A stretch of 64,000 bases of DNA from NCBI GenBank assembly GCA_040881985.1, contig JBBECE010000032.1, positions 15,868 to 79,867 of the forward strand. The letters run 5' to 3'. Positions 25,588-33,352 of the stretch are shown piece after piece. The notes beneath the pieces are model-generated. The model did not search any database, was not told where the DNA came from, and saw nothing but the letters and a program-made list of their open reading frames with translations. Numbering within the stretch: the first letter of the stretch is position 1; each line of letters begins with the position of its first letter. A program made the translations under genes and the position numbers. This stretch comes from JBBECE01 sp040881985 (GTDB lineage: Bacteria; Pseudomonadota; Alphaproteobacteria; Rhizobiales; Devosiaceae).

Positions 25588-28127
25588 CGCTTGCCCGAGG
25601 CTTCCTTCAAGAGCTCGTCGGCGGCTTCCGCCATGACGCTTTCGCGGCCCTCGCCGAAAATCGGCTCCTTGCCGATCTCCAGCATCACCGGTACCGCGAG
25701 CGGGGAGATTCGGTCCAGCGGCTTGTGGACGATGTGACGGCGAATGCGCTTGAGGCAATCGCCAAGCCGGGCGATGTCCAAAAGTCCGCGCGCGGCGTCG
25801 CAGCGGGTCGCCTGGATCAGCACATGGTCGGGCTCGTGCTGGTAGAGCACGTCGTAAATCAAATCCGAGGACATGGTGATCTGCCGGCCAGTCTTTTCCC
25901 GGCCGGGATGGCGGCGTTCGATCAGCCCGGAAATGATGGCGCAGTTGCGGAAGGTGCGACGCATCAGCGCGGATTCGGTGAGCCAGGTTTCGAGATCGTC
26001 TCCGAGCATGTCCTGGTCGAACAGCGCGTCGAGCGAAAGCCGATTTTGCGCCACCATGAAATTGAGATCGGCGGCGCACCAGACGGCCAGCGCATATTCG
26101 GAGGCGACGAAACCGAGCGGGCGGGCGCGCATCCGTTCGAGCCGGCGGGTCAGGAGCATCCCGAGCGTCTGGTGGGCGAGACGGCCTTCGAACGGATAGC
26201 AGACGAGATAGAATTTTTCGGCGCGGGGGAAAGTCTCGACGAGGAGGCTTTCGGTGCCCGGCAGGGTCGAGACGTCGCGCTGAAGTTCGAGCCATTCGCG
26301 GACCTGATCGGGCAAGAGCCGCCATTCGCCTGGGCTGGCAAGCGTCCTGCGGACGCGCTCGGCCAAATAAGTCGAGAGCGGAAACTTGCCGCCCATATAG
26401 GACGGGATTTCCGGGTCGGGCGCGGAGGAGCGCGAGACATAGGCCTCGTTGTCGCGCATCGCCTCGAAGGCGACGATCTCGCCGCCGAAGAGAAACGTGT
26501 CGCCGGGGGCCAGCGTCGTGAAGAAATATTCCTCCATTTCGCCGAGCACCCTTCCGGTGCGGGAGATGGGGCCTGTGGTCGCGCCGGTGCGGTGGCCCCT
26601 GCCCCGAACCAGCCGGACCTTGACCATCGGCTCCTCGACGATCGTGCCGACGTTCAAGCGATACTGCCGGGCCACTCGGGAATTGGCGATGCGCCAAAGT
26701 CCTTCGGTGGTTTTTCGCAGACGCGCGTAACGCTCGTAGGCGCGCAGCGCATAGCCGCCGGTTGCAACGAAATCGACAACCCGATCGAAAAGGGACCGGG
26801 AAAGCTCGCGATAGGGCCAGGCGGTGGTGATTTCGGTATAGAGCGCACCGGCATCGAACGGGGCGGCGCAGGCCATGCCGAGGACGTGCTGGGCGAGAAC
26901 GTCGAGCCCGCCTTCGATCGGGTCGGGGGAATCCTGCGCATTCTCGGCGACCGCTTGCTTGGCGGCCTCGCATTCGAGGACTTCGAAACGATTGGCGGGG
27001 ACGAGCAGCGCTTTCGAGGGCTCGTCGAGCCGGTGATTGGACCGGCCAATCCTCTGCATGAGCCGCGAGGCGCCCTTCGGCGCGCCGATCTGGATGACGA
27101 GATCGACGTCGCCCCAGTCGATGCCGAGATCGAGCGTCGAGGTGGCAACCACGGCGCGGAGCTTGCCGGCGACCATCGCCGCCTCGACCTTGCGGCGCTG
27201 GGCGACATCGAGCGAGCCGTGATGCAGCGCGATGGCGAGATTGTCCTCGTTGGCATCCCACAAAAGCTGAAAGACCAGCTCGGCCTGCGAGCGGGTGTTG
27301 ACGAAAAGCAGCGAGGTCTTGTGACCCTTGATGGTCGCGTAGAGCTCGGGAATGGCATAGGAAGCCGAATGGCCGGCCCAGGGCACGCGGGTCTGGCTTT
27401 CGAGAATCTCGACAATCGGCGGCGCGCCGCCGGAGGCGCGGATGAGGCGCACTTTGCGCGCCGGCGCCGGCGCGCCGATCCAGTCGGCCAGCATCTCCGG
27501 CTGGGCGACGGTGGCGGAGAGCCCCGAGACGGTGAGATCGGGAGCGAGCCTAGCCAAGCGGGCGAGGCCCAGCGCCATCAGATCGCCGCGCTTGGAGGTG
27601 ATCAAGGCATGCAATTCGTCGAGGACGACGCACTTGAGCGAGCCGAAGAGGCGCGCCGCGTCGGCATGGCTGAGCAGCAGCGCCAGCTGTTCGGGCGTCG
27701 TCATCAGCATGTGCGGAGGATCGTAACGCTGGCGCTGCTTGCGATGGGTCGGGGTGTCGCCGGTGCGGGTCTCGACGCGGATGGAGAGTCCCATGTCGGC
27801 GATCGGGCCGGTGAGATTGCGGGTGACGTCGACGGCCAGCGCCTTGAGCGGGGAGAGATAGAGGGTGTGGAGCCCCTCCCGCGGGCGCTCGATCAGCGCG
27901 TCGAGCGAGGGCAGGAACCCCGCAAGGGTCTTGCCGGCGCCGGTCGGAGCGATGAGCAGCACCGACTCGCCGGCCCGCGCCGCCTCCAGCATATCGAGCT
28001 GGTGCGGGCGCGGCCTCCAGCCTCGGGACGCGAACCAATCGGCGATTCTCGGATTCAGCCGCCAGGCGCCGTCGAGCAGGTCGCCTTGTGCCAAATCAGC
28101 CAGGTGCTTTACGCTTTGTTGGGTCAC
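25584..28127 (-). CDS. Ligase-associated DEXH-box helicase (Lhr-like)
   Basis: An 847-aa superfamily 2 helicase. Motif I is APTGAGKTLAG, motif II is VVLDELHAL, motif III is GLSATV, motif V is VATSTLDLGIDWG and motif VI is MQRIGRSNHR. The C-terminal Lhr-type winged-helix and beta-barrel region is complete (VRLVRGRGHRTGATTG, PGDTFLFGGE). The start is a GTG at 28127. Such enzymes act with PdeM in non-homologous-end-joining-like repair. Length and motifs indicate an intact gene. Confidence 0.9.
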   Translation of the reverse strand: MTQQSVKHLADLAQGDLLDGAWRLNPRIADWFASRGWRPRPHQLDMLEAARAGESVLLIAPTGAGKTLAGFLPSLDALIERPREGLHTLYLSPLKALAVDVTRNLTGPIADMGLSIRVETRTGDTPTHRKQRQRYDPPHMLMTTPEQLALLLSHADAARLFGSLKCVVLDELHALITSKRGDLMALGLARLARLAPDLTVSGLSATVAQPEMLADWIGAPAPARKVRLIRASGGAPPIVEILESQTRVPWAGHSASYAIPELYATIKGHKTSLLFVNTRSQAELVFQLLWDANEDNLAIALHHGSLDVAQRRKVEAAMVAGKLRAVVATSTLDLGIDWGDVDLVIQIGAPKGASRLMQRIGRSNHRLDEPSKALLVPANRFEVLECEAAKQAVAENAQDSPDPIEGGLDVLAQHVLGMACAAPFDAGALYTEITTAWPYRELSRSLFDRVVDFVATGGYALRAYERYARLRKTTEGLWRIANSRVARQYRLNVGTIVEEPMVKVRLVRGRGHRTGATTGPISRTGRVLGEMEEYFFTTLAPGDTFLFGGEIVAFEAMRDNEAYVSRSSAPDPEIPSYMGGKFPLSTYLAERVRRTLASPGEWRLLPDQVREWLELQRDVSTLPGTESLLVETFPRAEKFYLVCYPFEGRLAHQTLGMLLTRRLERMRARPLGFVASEYALAVWCAADLNFMVAQNRLSLDALFDQDMLGDDLETWLTESALMRRTFRNCAIISGLIERRHPGREKTGRQITMSSDLIYDVLYQHEPDHVLIQATRCDAARGLLDIARLGDCLKRIRRHIVHKPLDRISPLAVPVMLEIGKEPIFGEGRESVMAEAADELLKEASGKR

Positions 28128-28210
28128 GGCGTGTTTGGCGATGGACAGGGGCGGGTTTCATCCTGACATGATTGCGGTGCGAGGCAAGCAACCCATGAGG
28201 CCGCCCCAAA

Positions 28211-28873
28211 ATGCCCGACCGGATTAGCGGCAATTTCGCCGACGCGGTCGGCGACATCCGCGATTTGGCGGTGAAGATGGCGAGCGCGCGGCGCGGGCGG
28301 GTGATGATCGGCATCGCCGGCGGGCCCGGCGCCGGCAAGTCAGGGCTGGCGGAAGCCGTGTGCGACGCCGCCTGGCCGGGGCTGCCGGCGCAGGTGATCC
28401 CGATGGACGGGTTTCACATGCGGCAAAAGAAGCTGCAAAGGCTCGGGCTGGCCGGCGACAAGGGCGCGCCGCACACATTCGAGGCGGAGCGGTTCATCGA
28501 ATTCGTGGCGCGGCTAAGGACGGCACGGCGCGCCATGCCGGGGCCGGCGTATTCGCGCGAGATCGAAGACGTGGTGCCCGACGCCTATGTCGTCTCGCGC
28601 AAGGAGCGGCTGTTGATCGTCGAGGGGAACTATCTCCTGCTCGACAAGGAGCCGTGGCGCGTGCTCAGGGATCTTTTCGACCTGACGATTTTCGTGTCGC
28701 TGAGCCGCAAGCGCGCCAAGGCGCGGCTCGCCAAGCGGCACGCCGAGGGCGGGCTATTCTCCGACGAGCACATCGCGCGGCATGTCGAAGAGGTCGACAT
28801 GGTCAATTTCGACCTTGTCGCCAAGACCGCGTCGCGCGCCGATCTGATTCTCGAAATTACCGACATGAATTGA
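28211..28873 (+). CDS. PanK/uridine-kinase-like P-loop nucleoside/nucleotide kinase family protein
   Basis: A 220-aa kinase of the phosphoribulokinase/uridine kinase superfamily. Walker A is GIAGGPGAGKSGLAE, the acceptor-site motif is IPMDGFHM, and LLIVEGNYLLLD is the Walker B-like strand. The conserved RLAKRH lid segment is present. Related proteins in rhizobia are annotated as fructose-transport-linked or pantothenate-kinase-like. The substrate cannot be assigned. It is divergent from the helicase gene and followed after 69 bp by an SDR gene. Confidence 0.75.
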   Translation: MPDRISGNFADAVGDIRDLAVKMASARRGRVMIGIAGGPGAGKSGLAEAVCDAAWPGLPAQVIPMDGFHMRQKKLQRLGLAGDKGAPHTFEAERFIEFVARLRTARRAMPGPAYSREIEDVVPDAYVVSRKERLLIVEGNYLLLDKEPWRVLRDLFDLTIFVSLSRKRAKARLAKRHAEGGLFSDEHIARHVEEVDMVNFDLVAKTASRADLILEITDMN

Positions 28874-28942
28874 GGCGCCGAGAGGCGCGGGCGGCTTGCC
28901 CGCCGCGCCGGATCGTGGCACTCGAACGCCGAAGGAGCTCCC

Positions 28943-29695
28943 ATGGCCGACGTCATTTTCATTACCGGGGCGAGTTCGGGTTTCGGGGAGGCGACGGCGC
29001 GCCTCTTCGCGCGGAAGGGCTGGAATGTCGTCGCCACGGGCCGGCGCGCCGGGCGGCTTGACGCGCTGGCGGCGGCGTATCCCGAGCGCATCCTGGCGGC
29101 GCCGCTCGATCTGACCGATGTCGAGGCGATCGAGGCGGTGGTTGCCTCCCTGCCGGCAAGCCACAAACCGATCAAGTGCCTCTTCAACAATGGCGGGCTG
29201 GCGCTCGGCACCGGGTCGGTGCCGGATGTCAACATTGAAGACTGGCGGGCGATGGTCGAGACCAACATCATGGGGCTCGTCTACATGACGCAGTTCGCGC
29301 TGCCGCTGCTCAAAGAGGCTGGGCGGGGCGCCTCGATCATCAATGTCGGCTCGATCGCCGGACGGTTTGCTTATCCGGGCGGCAATGTCTATGGCGCCTC
29401 GAAGGCGTTCGTGCGGCACTTCTCCTACGAACTGAGGACCGATCTCGCCGGCACCGACATCCGCGTGACGAGCCTCGAGCCGGGCATGGCGAAGACCGAA
29501 TTCACCATGGTCAGGACCAAGGGCGATAAGGCGGCCGATGCCGAGCTTTATCGCGGGGTCGAGCCGATCCTGCCGGAAGATGTCGCCGAGACGGTCTGGT
29601 GGCTCGCCAACCGGCCGCCGCATATCAACGTCAATTCGATCGAAATCATGCCGCTGGCGCAGGTGCCGAGCCGGCCGACCATTCTCAAACGTTGA
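28943..29695 (+). CDS. YdfG-type SDR oxidoreductase (3-hydroxy acid/serine dehydrogenase-like)
   Basis: A 250-aa short-chain dehydrogenase similar to E. coli YdfG, an NADP-dependent 3-hydroxy acid/malonic semialdehyde reductase. It has FITGASSGFGEATARLF, the catalytic Ser in NVGSIAG, YGASK with Tyr and Lys, and the C-terminal INVNSIEIMPLAQ typical of YdfG. The structural NNAG motif is NNGG here, a small deviation. A good ribosome site (AAGGAG) precedes the ATG at 28943. Confidence 0.85.
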   Translation: MADVIFITGASSGFGEATARLFARKGWNVVATGRRAGRLDALAAAYPERILAAPLDLTDVEAIEAVVASLPASHKPIKCLFNNGGLALGTGSVPDVNIEDWRAMVETNIMGLVYMTQFALPLLKEAGRGASIINVGSIAGRFAYPGGNVYGASKAFVRHFSYELRTDLAGTDIRVTSLEPGMAKTEFTMVRTKGDKAADAELYRGVEPILPEDVAETVWWLANRPPHINVNSIEIMPLAQVPSRPTILKR

Positions 29696-29718
29696 AGCCT
29701 GCCGCGAACACGCGGATC

Positions 29719-29883
29719 ATGCGTCCCTTCGAAGTGACGCACCGGCAAGTGTGGCGGATCGCCCTGCCGGCTACGTTAGCCTTCATCACCGAGCCGCTGG
29801 CGGGTCTTGTCGACATTACCGTCATCGGGCGGCTGGGCGAGGCGGCGCTGCCCGGCGGGACCTCAAAGCTCGGCCTTGCCTGA
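29719..29883 (+). pseudogene. MATE/DinF-family efflux transporter remnant (N-terminal 54 codons)
   Basis: The reading frame begins MRPFEVTHRQVWRIALPATL and continues into VDITVIGRLGEAALPGG, which matches the first helix and loop of MATE family multidrug transporters (normally about 450 aa). It then runs into the reverse complement of the pyrD 3' end and stops at 29883. The homology ends about six bases before the pyrD stop codon (29863-29865). A deletion of the rest of the transporter gene, joining its 5' end to the tail of pyrD, explains the structure. It is unlikely to be functional. Confidence 0.75.
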
Positions 29884-30975
29884 GGCCCAGTCCGCGACAT
29901 TTGTGCCGGTGAGGCCGGCGACCGAGGCGAGATCGCGGGCGCGGACCTCGGCGGCGAGTCCGGACTTGATCTCGGCGATCAGGTCGAGGCCGCGATAGAT
30001 GAGCGCGGTGTAGAGCTGCAGGGCGTTGGCGCCGGCGGCGAGTTTGGCGATGGCGGAGGCAGCCGAATGGACGCCCCCGACCCCGATGATCGGCAGATTT
30101 GGCCCAACGCGCAGGCGCATCTGGGCGAGTTTTCGGGTCGAGAGATTGAACAGCGGCTTGCCGGAAAGTCCTCCCGCTTGACCAGCGTGTTTCATTGCCC
30201 CGACACCGGGGCGGGTGACGGTGGTGTTGGATATCACCAGCCCATCGAGATCGACCGTGGCAATCGTGGCGGCGATGTCGTCCATTTGCTTCTCGTCAAG
30301 GTCGGGCGCGAGTTTCAGGAATACCGGCACCCGCGCCGGGGCGCGCGAGCGTTCGGCGAGGACCTCGCCGAGCAGCCGGCGCAAGGCATCGCCCGCCTGC
30401 AGGTCGCGCAGGCCGGGCGTATTGGGCGAGGAGATATTGACGGTCAGAAAGTCGGCTAGCGGGGCGAAGCGCCGGACGCCCTCGACAAAGTCGGCAATCA
30501 GGTCGGCACTATCGTTGTTGGCGCCGATATTGACCCCGACGGTTGCCCCGAGCCGACGGCCGGCGAGCCGCTTTGCCGCGGCGTCATGACCCTCGCTATT
30601 GAAGCCGAGCTGGTTGACGACAGCCTCGGCGGCCTCGAGCCGAAAGATTCTGGGCTTGGGATTGCCGGGCTGCGGATGCGGGGTCAGCGTGCCGGCCTCG
30701 GCGAAACCGAAGCCAATGCGGCAGAGCTCGGTGGCGACTTCGGCGCCCTTGTCGAAGCCCGCGGCCATGCCGAGCGGATTGGGCAGATGCAGACCCGCAA
30801 TCTCGACGGCGAGCTGGGGCGGATCCGGAAAATCGGGCGGTGGCACGGCGCCGAGCTTCAGCGCCGTGATGGTGGCGCGATGCGCCACCTCGGGGTCGAG
30901 CATCAGCAGCACCTCGCGGGTCAGCTGCCGCGCGCCGGCCATCCTGAGAATCGGAGAAAGGCTGGAGAGGATCAT
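29863..30975 (-). CDS. pyrD: Quinone-dependent dihydroorotate dehydrogenase PyrD
   Basis: A 370-aa class 2 dihydroorotate dehydrogenase, the FMN membrane-associated enzyme of pyrimidine synthesis. It has NPLGMAAGFDKGAE, the NQLGFNSEG segment, FLTVNISSPNTPGLR with the catalytic Ser region, and the FMN-binding end IIGVGGVHSAASA with ALQLYTALIYRG. The hydrophobic N-terminal extension of class 2 enzymes is present. The start (30975) overlaps the DUF952 stop in ATGA form. The 3' end adjoins the MATE remnant, but the C-terminus (GLTGTNVADWASGK) looks complete. Confidence 0.94.
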   Translation of the reverse strand: MILSSLSPILRMAGARQLTREVLLMLDPEVAHRATITALKLGAVPPPDFPDPPQLAVEIAGLHLPNPLGMAAGFDKGAEVATELCRIGFGFAEAGTLTPHPQPGNPKPRIFRLEAAEAVVNQLGFNSEGHDAAAKRLAGRRLGATVGVNIGANNDSADLIADFVEGVRRFAPLADFLTVNISSPNTPGLRDLQAGDALRRLLGEVLAERSRAPARVPVFLKLAPDLDEKQMDDIAATIATVDLDGLVISNTTVTRPGVGAMKHAGQAGGLSGKPLFNLSTRKLAQMRLRVGPNLPIIGVGGVHSAASAIAKLAAGANALQLYTALIYRGLDLIAEIKSGLAAEVRARDLASVAGLTGTNVADWASGKAEL

Positions 30976-31337
30976 CCGCGGGCCGCCGGCAGGATGAAGC
31001 CGCCGTCACGGGCGGGCTCGAGCGGGGCGTGCCAGAGAACGGCCCGCATCGGACAGGGCGCGTAAAGATGCGGGAAAAGCGCGCCGCCGCGCGAGGGCTC
31101 CCAGGCGAGCCCCATGCCGAGTTCTATGGGGTCGATGGCGACGAGCTCCAGATCGCGCTGGCCGGCAAAGTGCACCCTCAGGGTTTCCTCGAGCTGATCG
31201 CGCGCCGACAAATGCATGAAGCCGTCATTCGTGTCGACCGGCATCGGCAGCACCACCTCGCCGCGCACTGAGGCCTGCCAGAGCGCCGAGGTCATCACCT
31301 TGTAGATGGCCCCGTTCGGGGCGGTGGCGGCGCGCAT
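30972..31337 (-). CDS. DUF952-family protein
   Basis: A 121-aa protein with the DUF952 landmarks IYKVMTSALWQAS, DGFMHLSARDQLEETL, LVAIDPIELG and FPHLYAPCPMRAV. The fold is related to glutathione-dependent or ADP-ribosyl-type small domains, and no biochemical role is established. It is translationally coupled to pyrD (ATGA overlap), an arrangement also seen in other Rhizobiales. The start is the ATG at 31337. Confidence 0.85.
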   Translation of the reverse strand: MRAATAPNGAIYKVMTSALWQASVRGEVVLPMPVDTNDGFMHLSARDQLEETLRVHFAGQRDLELVAIDPIELGMGLAWEPSRGGALFPHLYAPCPMRAVLWHAPLEPARDGGFILPAARG

Positions 31338-31462
31338 CTTGAGCCGGGTTCAGGGTTGGGCGGAAATGATAGAGCCGGGACGCCCCTGCCCCAACCCGAT
31401 TTTCATTCACAGCAGCGGTCGGGAAGGGTTTACACGAGCTTTCCAAAGCGTTAAGACGTTTG

Positions 31463-31499
31463 GGACAATTGTCCGTAATAGGGACTTTTTTCCTTGTCC
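31463..31499. promoter_or_regulatory. Operator-like GGAC/GTCC dyads upstream of the S24 repressor gene
   Basis: GGACAATTGTCC (31463-31474) is a perfect 12-bp palindrome. A second pair with the same half-sites, GGAC (31482-31485) and GTCC (31496-31499), follows with a 10-base spacer. The array lies 19-55 bases before the start codon of the S24/HTH regulator, so autorepression is the simplest reading. No experimental site of this exact sequence is known to me. Confidence 0.5.
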
Positions 31500-31517
31500 G
31501 GTGGGGCGGGTCCCAAA

Positions 31518-32141
31518 ATGATATCACACCGCAAAATCTGGGACGCCCTGGACGCTCTGGCGGCACGCCGCGGGCTGTCGGCCTCTGCTTTGGCCAGGCG
31601 GGCGGGGCTCGACCCGACCACTTTCAATCTCTCGAAGCGGATAAGCAAGGACGGGCGGCCGCGCTGGCCCTCGACCGAATCGATCGCCAAGGTGCTCGAG
31701 GCGACCGGCGAGGAATTTTCGGATTTCCTGTCAGGCGGAGGCATGGAGGCGGAAGCGCGCTCGGTGCCGCTGCTCGGTTTCGCGCGGGCCGGCTCGGGCG
31801 GCTATTTCGATTCAGGGGGATTCCCGGTCGGCCAGGGCTGGGACCGGGTGACCGTGCCCGGTGCGGCAGGCAGCGGCACTTATGCGCTGGAAGTCTCCGG
31901 CGACTCGATGCTGCCGCTTTACCGGGACGGCGACATCATCATCGTCTCGCCGGCCGAGACGGCGCGGCGCGGCGACCGGGTGGTGGTGAAAACGCTCGAC
32001 GGGGAAGTGATGGCGAAAATCCTGCATCGCAAGACCGCCGACCGGCTGGAATTGCATTCGCTCAATCCCGAACACGGGCCGCGGCAGTTGGCGCTCAGAA
32101 ACATCGAGTGGATCGCAAGGATTCTTTGGGCGAGCCAGTGA
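31518..32141 (+). CDS. HTH/S24-peptidase (LexA-like) transcriptional regulator
   Basis: A 207-aa protein with an N-terminal phage-repressor-type helix-turn-helix (about residues 4-70, GLSASALARRAGLDPTTFNL) and a C-terminal S24 peptidase domain. The catalytic dyad is Ser130 (VSGDSMLP) and Lys158 (VVVKTLDGE). An Ala91-Gly92 pair (ARAGSGG) in the linker could be the self-cleavage site. It is probably a stress or damage-responsive repressor distinct from canonical LexA, since it has a Cro/CI-type DNA-binding domain. The start at 31518 follows an array of GGAC/GTCC half-sites. Confidence 0.82.
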   Translation: MISHRKIWDALDALAARRGLSASALARRAGLDPTTFNLSKRISKDGRPRWPSTESIAKVLEATGEEFSDFLSGGGMEAEARSVPLLGFARAGSGGYFDSGGFPVGQGWDRVTVPGAAGSGTYALEVSGDSMLPLYRDGDIIIVSPAETARRGDRVVVKTLDGEVMAKILHRKTADRLELHSLNPEHGPRQLALRNIEWIARILWASQ

Positions 32142-32189
32142 CCCCCACCCCTGCCCTCGGCGTTGAATTTGCCGCTGAGAGGCTTGAAT

Positions 32190-32295
32190 TTCAACACCTA
32201 AGTAGGAATTTCATTCGTTTTGTTGAACTCATTGACATATAAATATAATTGGGTTATTTCAACAGTTATTATAGAAACCGGTAAAAACTGTTGAA
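32190..32295. promoter_or_regulatory. AT-rich promoter region with TTCAACA/TGTTGAA repeats
   Basis: The 5' region of the nucleotidyltransferase gene carries a perfect 10-bp inverted repeat, TTCAACAGTT (32258-32267) and AACTGTTGAA (32286-32295). The right arm lies five bases before the ATG. Two further half-sites, TTCAACA (32190-32196) and TGTTGAA (32221-32227), form a second inverted pair. A TTGACA box (32232-32237) sits between them. The layout suggests operators for a repressor overlapping promoter and ribosome site. Confidence 0.5.
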
Positions 32296-32299
32296 CCCC

Positions 32300-33352
32300 A
32301 TGATAATACAAGAGTTCAGCAATGATCAACGGCGAGAGTACGTCAACACCCAACAGAGGTTTGATGGGTGGAATGAAACGCGAGACCGCTTGCAAGCGAC
32401 GCGCGGCTCCATCGTTTGGCACTCCATCAAGGGCACTGAATATCTGGTGCGCAGCTCCTACGAGAAATCCGGGGTTCGGAAACAAAGATCGCTCGGCAAA
32501 CGTTCGGCGGAAACGGAACACGCCAAGGCCGAGTTCGAGCGCCGCCGGGACGAAGCGAAGCGGCGTTTCAAGGAAATCGACGCGACCCTTCAACGACAGG
32601 TGGCGATCAACCGGGCGGTCGGCCTTGGCCGCGTTCCCCTGATCGGCGCCCGCATTATTCGCGCGCTTAACGAGACGGGTTCATTGGGGGCGGGAATCCG
32701 TGTTGTCGGCACCAACGCGATCTATGCCTACGAGGCAGTGGCCGGTGTGATGGTCGATCCGGGATTGACGACAACCGGCGATATAGACTTGCTGTTCGAC
32801 AGCCGCGGCGGTCTGCGCTTTGTCGTCTCGCCCGAAATTTCGGAACGGTCGCTGCTCAAAGTGCTGCAAAGTGTCGATAAGACTTTTGAGCGCACAAAAA
32901 ACACTTTCAGGGCCCAAAATTCGGAAGGCTTCATGGTCGATCTGATCAAGCCGATGCGCAATCCGCCCTGGCGGGAAAAGACTAACCAGCTAGCGGGCAT
33001 CGGGTCGGACGATCTGGTCGCTGCGGAAATCGAGGGACTCGTCTGGCTTGAAAATGCCCCGTCATTCGAGGCTCTAGCCATTGATGAGCGCGGCTTCCCG
33101 CTGAGGATTGTCGCCGCCGATCCTCGCGCCTGGGCGGTTCACAAACACTGGCTGTCGCAGCGAGCCGACCGGGAGCCGATCAAGCGGCGACGCGATGCCG
33201 AACAGGCGGTGCTCGTTGGCGGACTCGTGCGCGACTATTTCCCGCATTTGCGATTTGACGCGGACGATCTGAAAATGCTGCCAAAGGAATTGGTCAGGGA
33301 CGCGGCGCCGCTGTTTGCGCCGCCGATTGATCCGCCACGAGCTCTCCCCTGA
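32300..33352 (+). CDS. GSU2403-family nucleotidyltransferase-fold protein
   Basis: A 350-aa protein matching the GSU2403 nucleotidyltransferase-fold family. It has an N-terminal domain with GSIVWHSIKGTEYLVRSSY, a basic coiled-coil stretch (about residues 66-100), then VGTNAIYAYEAVAGV and the metal-site motif TTTGDIDLLFD (Asp161, Asp163). A C-terminal segment (PRAWAVHKHWLSQRADR) resembles AbiEii-type proteins. The ATG at 32300 is preferred; a TTG at 32291 lies inside an operator-like repeat. The last ~20 codons overlap the 3' end of convergent lysK by 59 bp. Possible roles are RNA or protein nucleotidylation. No antitoxin partner gene is visible. Confidence 0.72.
   Translation: MIIQEFSNDQRREYVNTQQRFDGWNETRDRLQATRGSIVWHSIKGTEYLVRSSYEKSGVRKQRSLGKRSAETEHAKAEFERRRDEAKRRFKEIDATLQRQVAINRAVGLGRVPLIGARIIRALNETGSLGAGIRVVGTNAIYAYEAVAGVMVDPGLTTTGDIDLLFDSRGGLRFVVSPEISERSLLKVLQSVDKTFERTKNTFRAQNSEGFMVDLIKPMRNPPWREKTNQLAGIGSDDLVAAEIEGLVWLENAPSFEALAIDERGFPLRIVAADPRAWAVHKHWLSQRADREPIKRRRDAEQAVLVGGLVRDYFPHLRFDADDLKMLPKELVRDAAPLFAPPIDPPRALP

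Noticed and set aside
25566..28166. Long plus-strand open frame opposite the Lhr-like helicase
   Set aside because: All helicase motifs are on the minus strand; the plus-strand translation has no domain signal.
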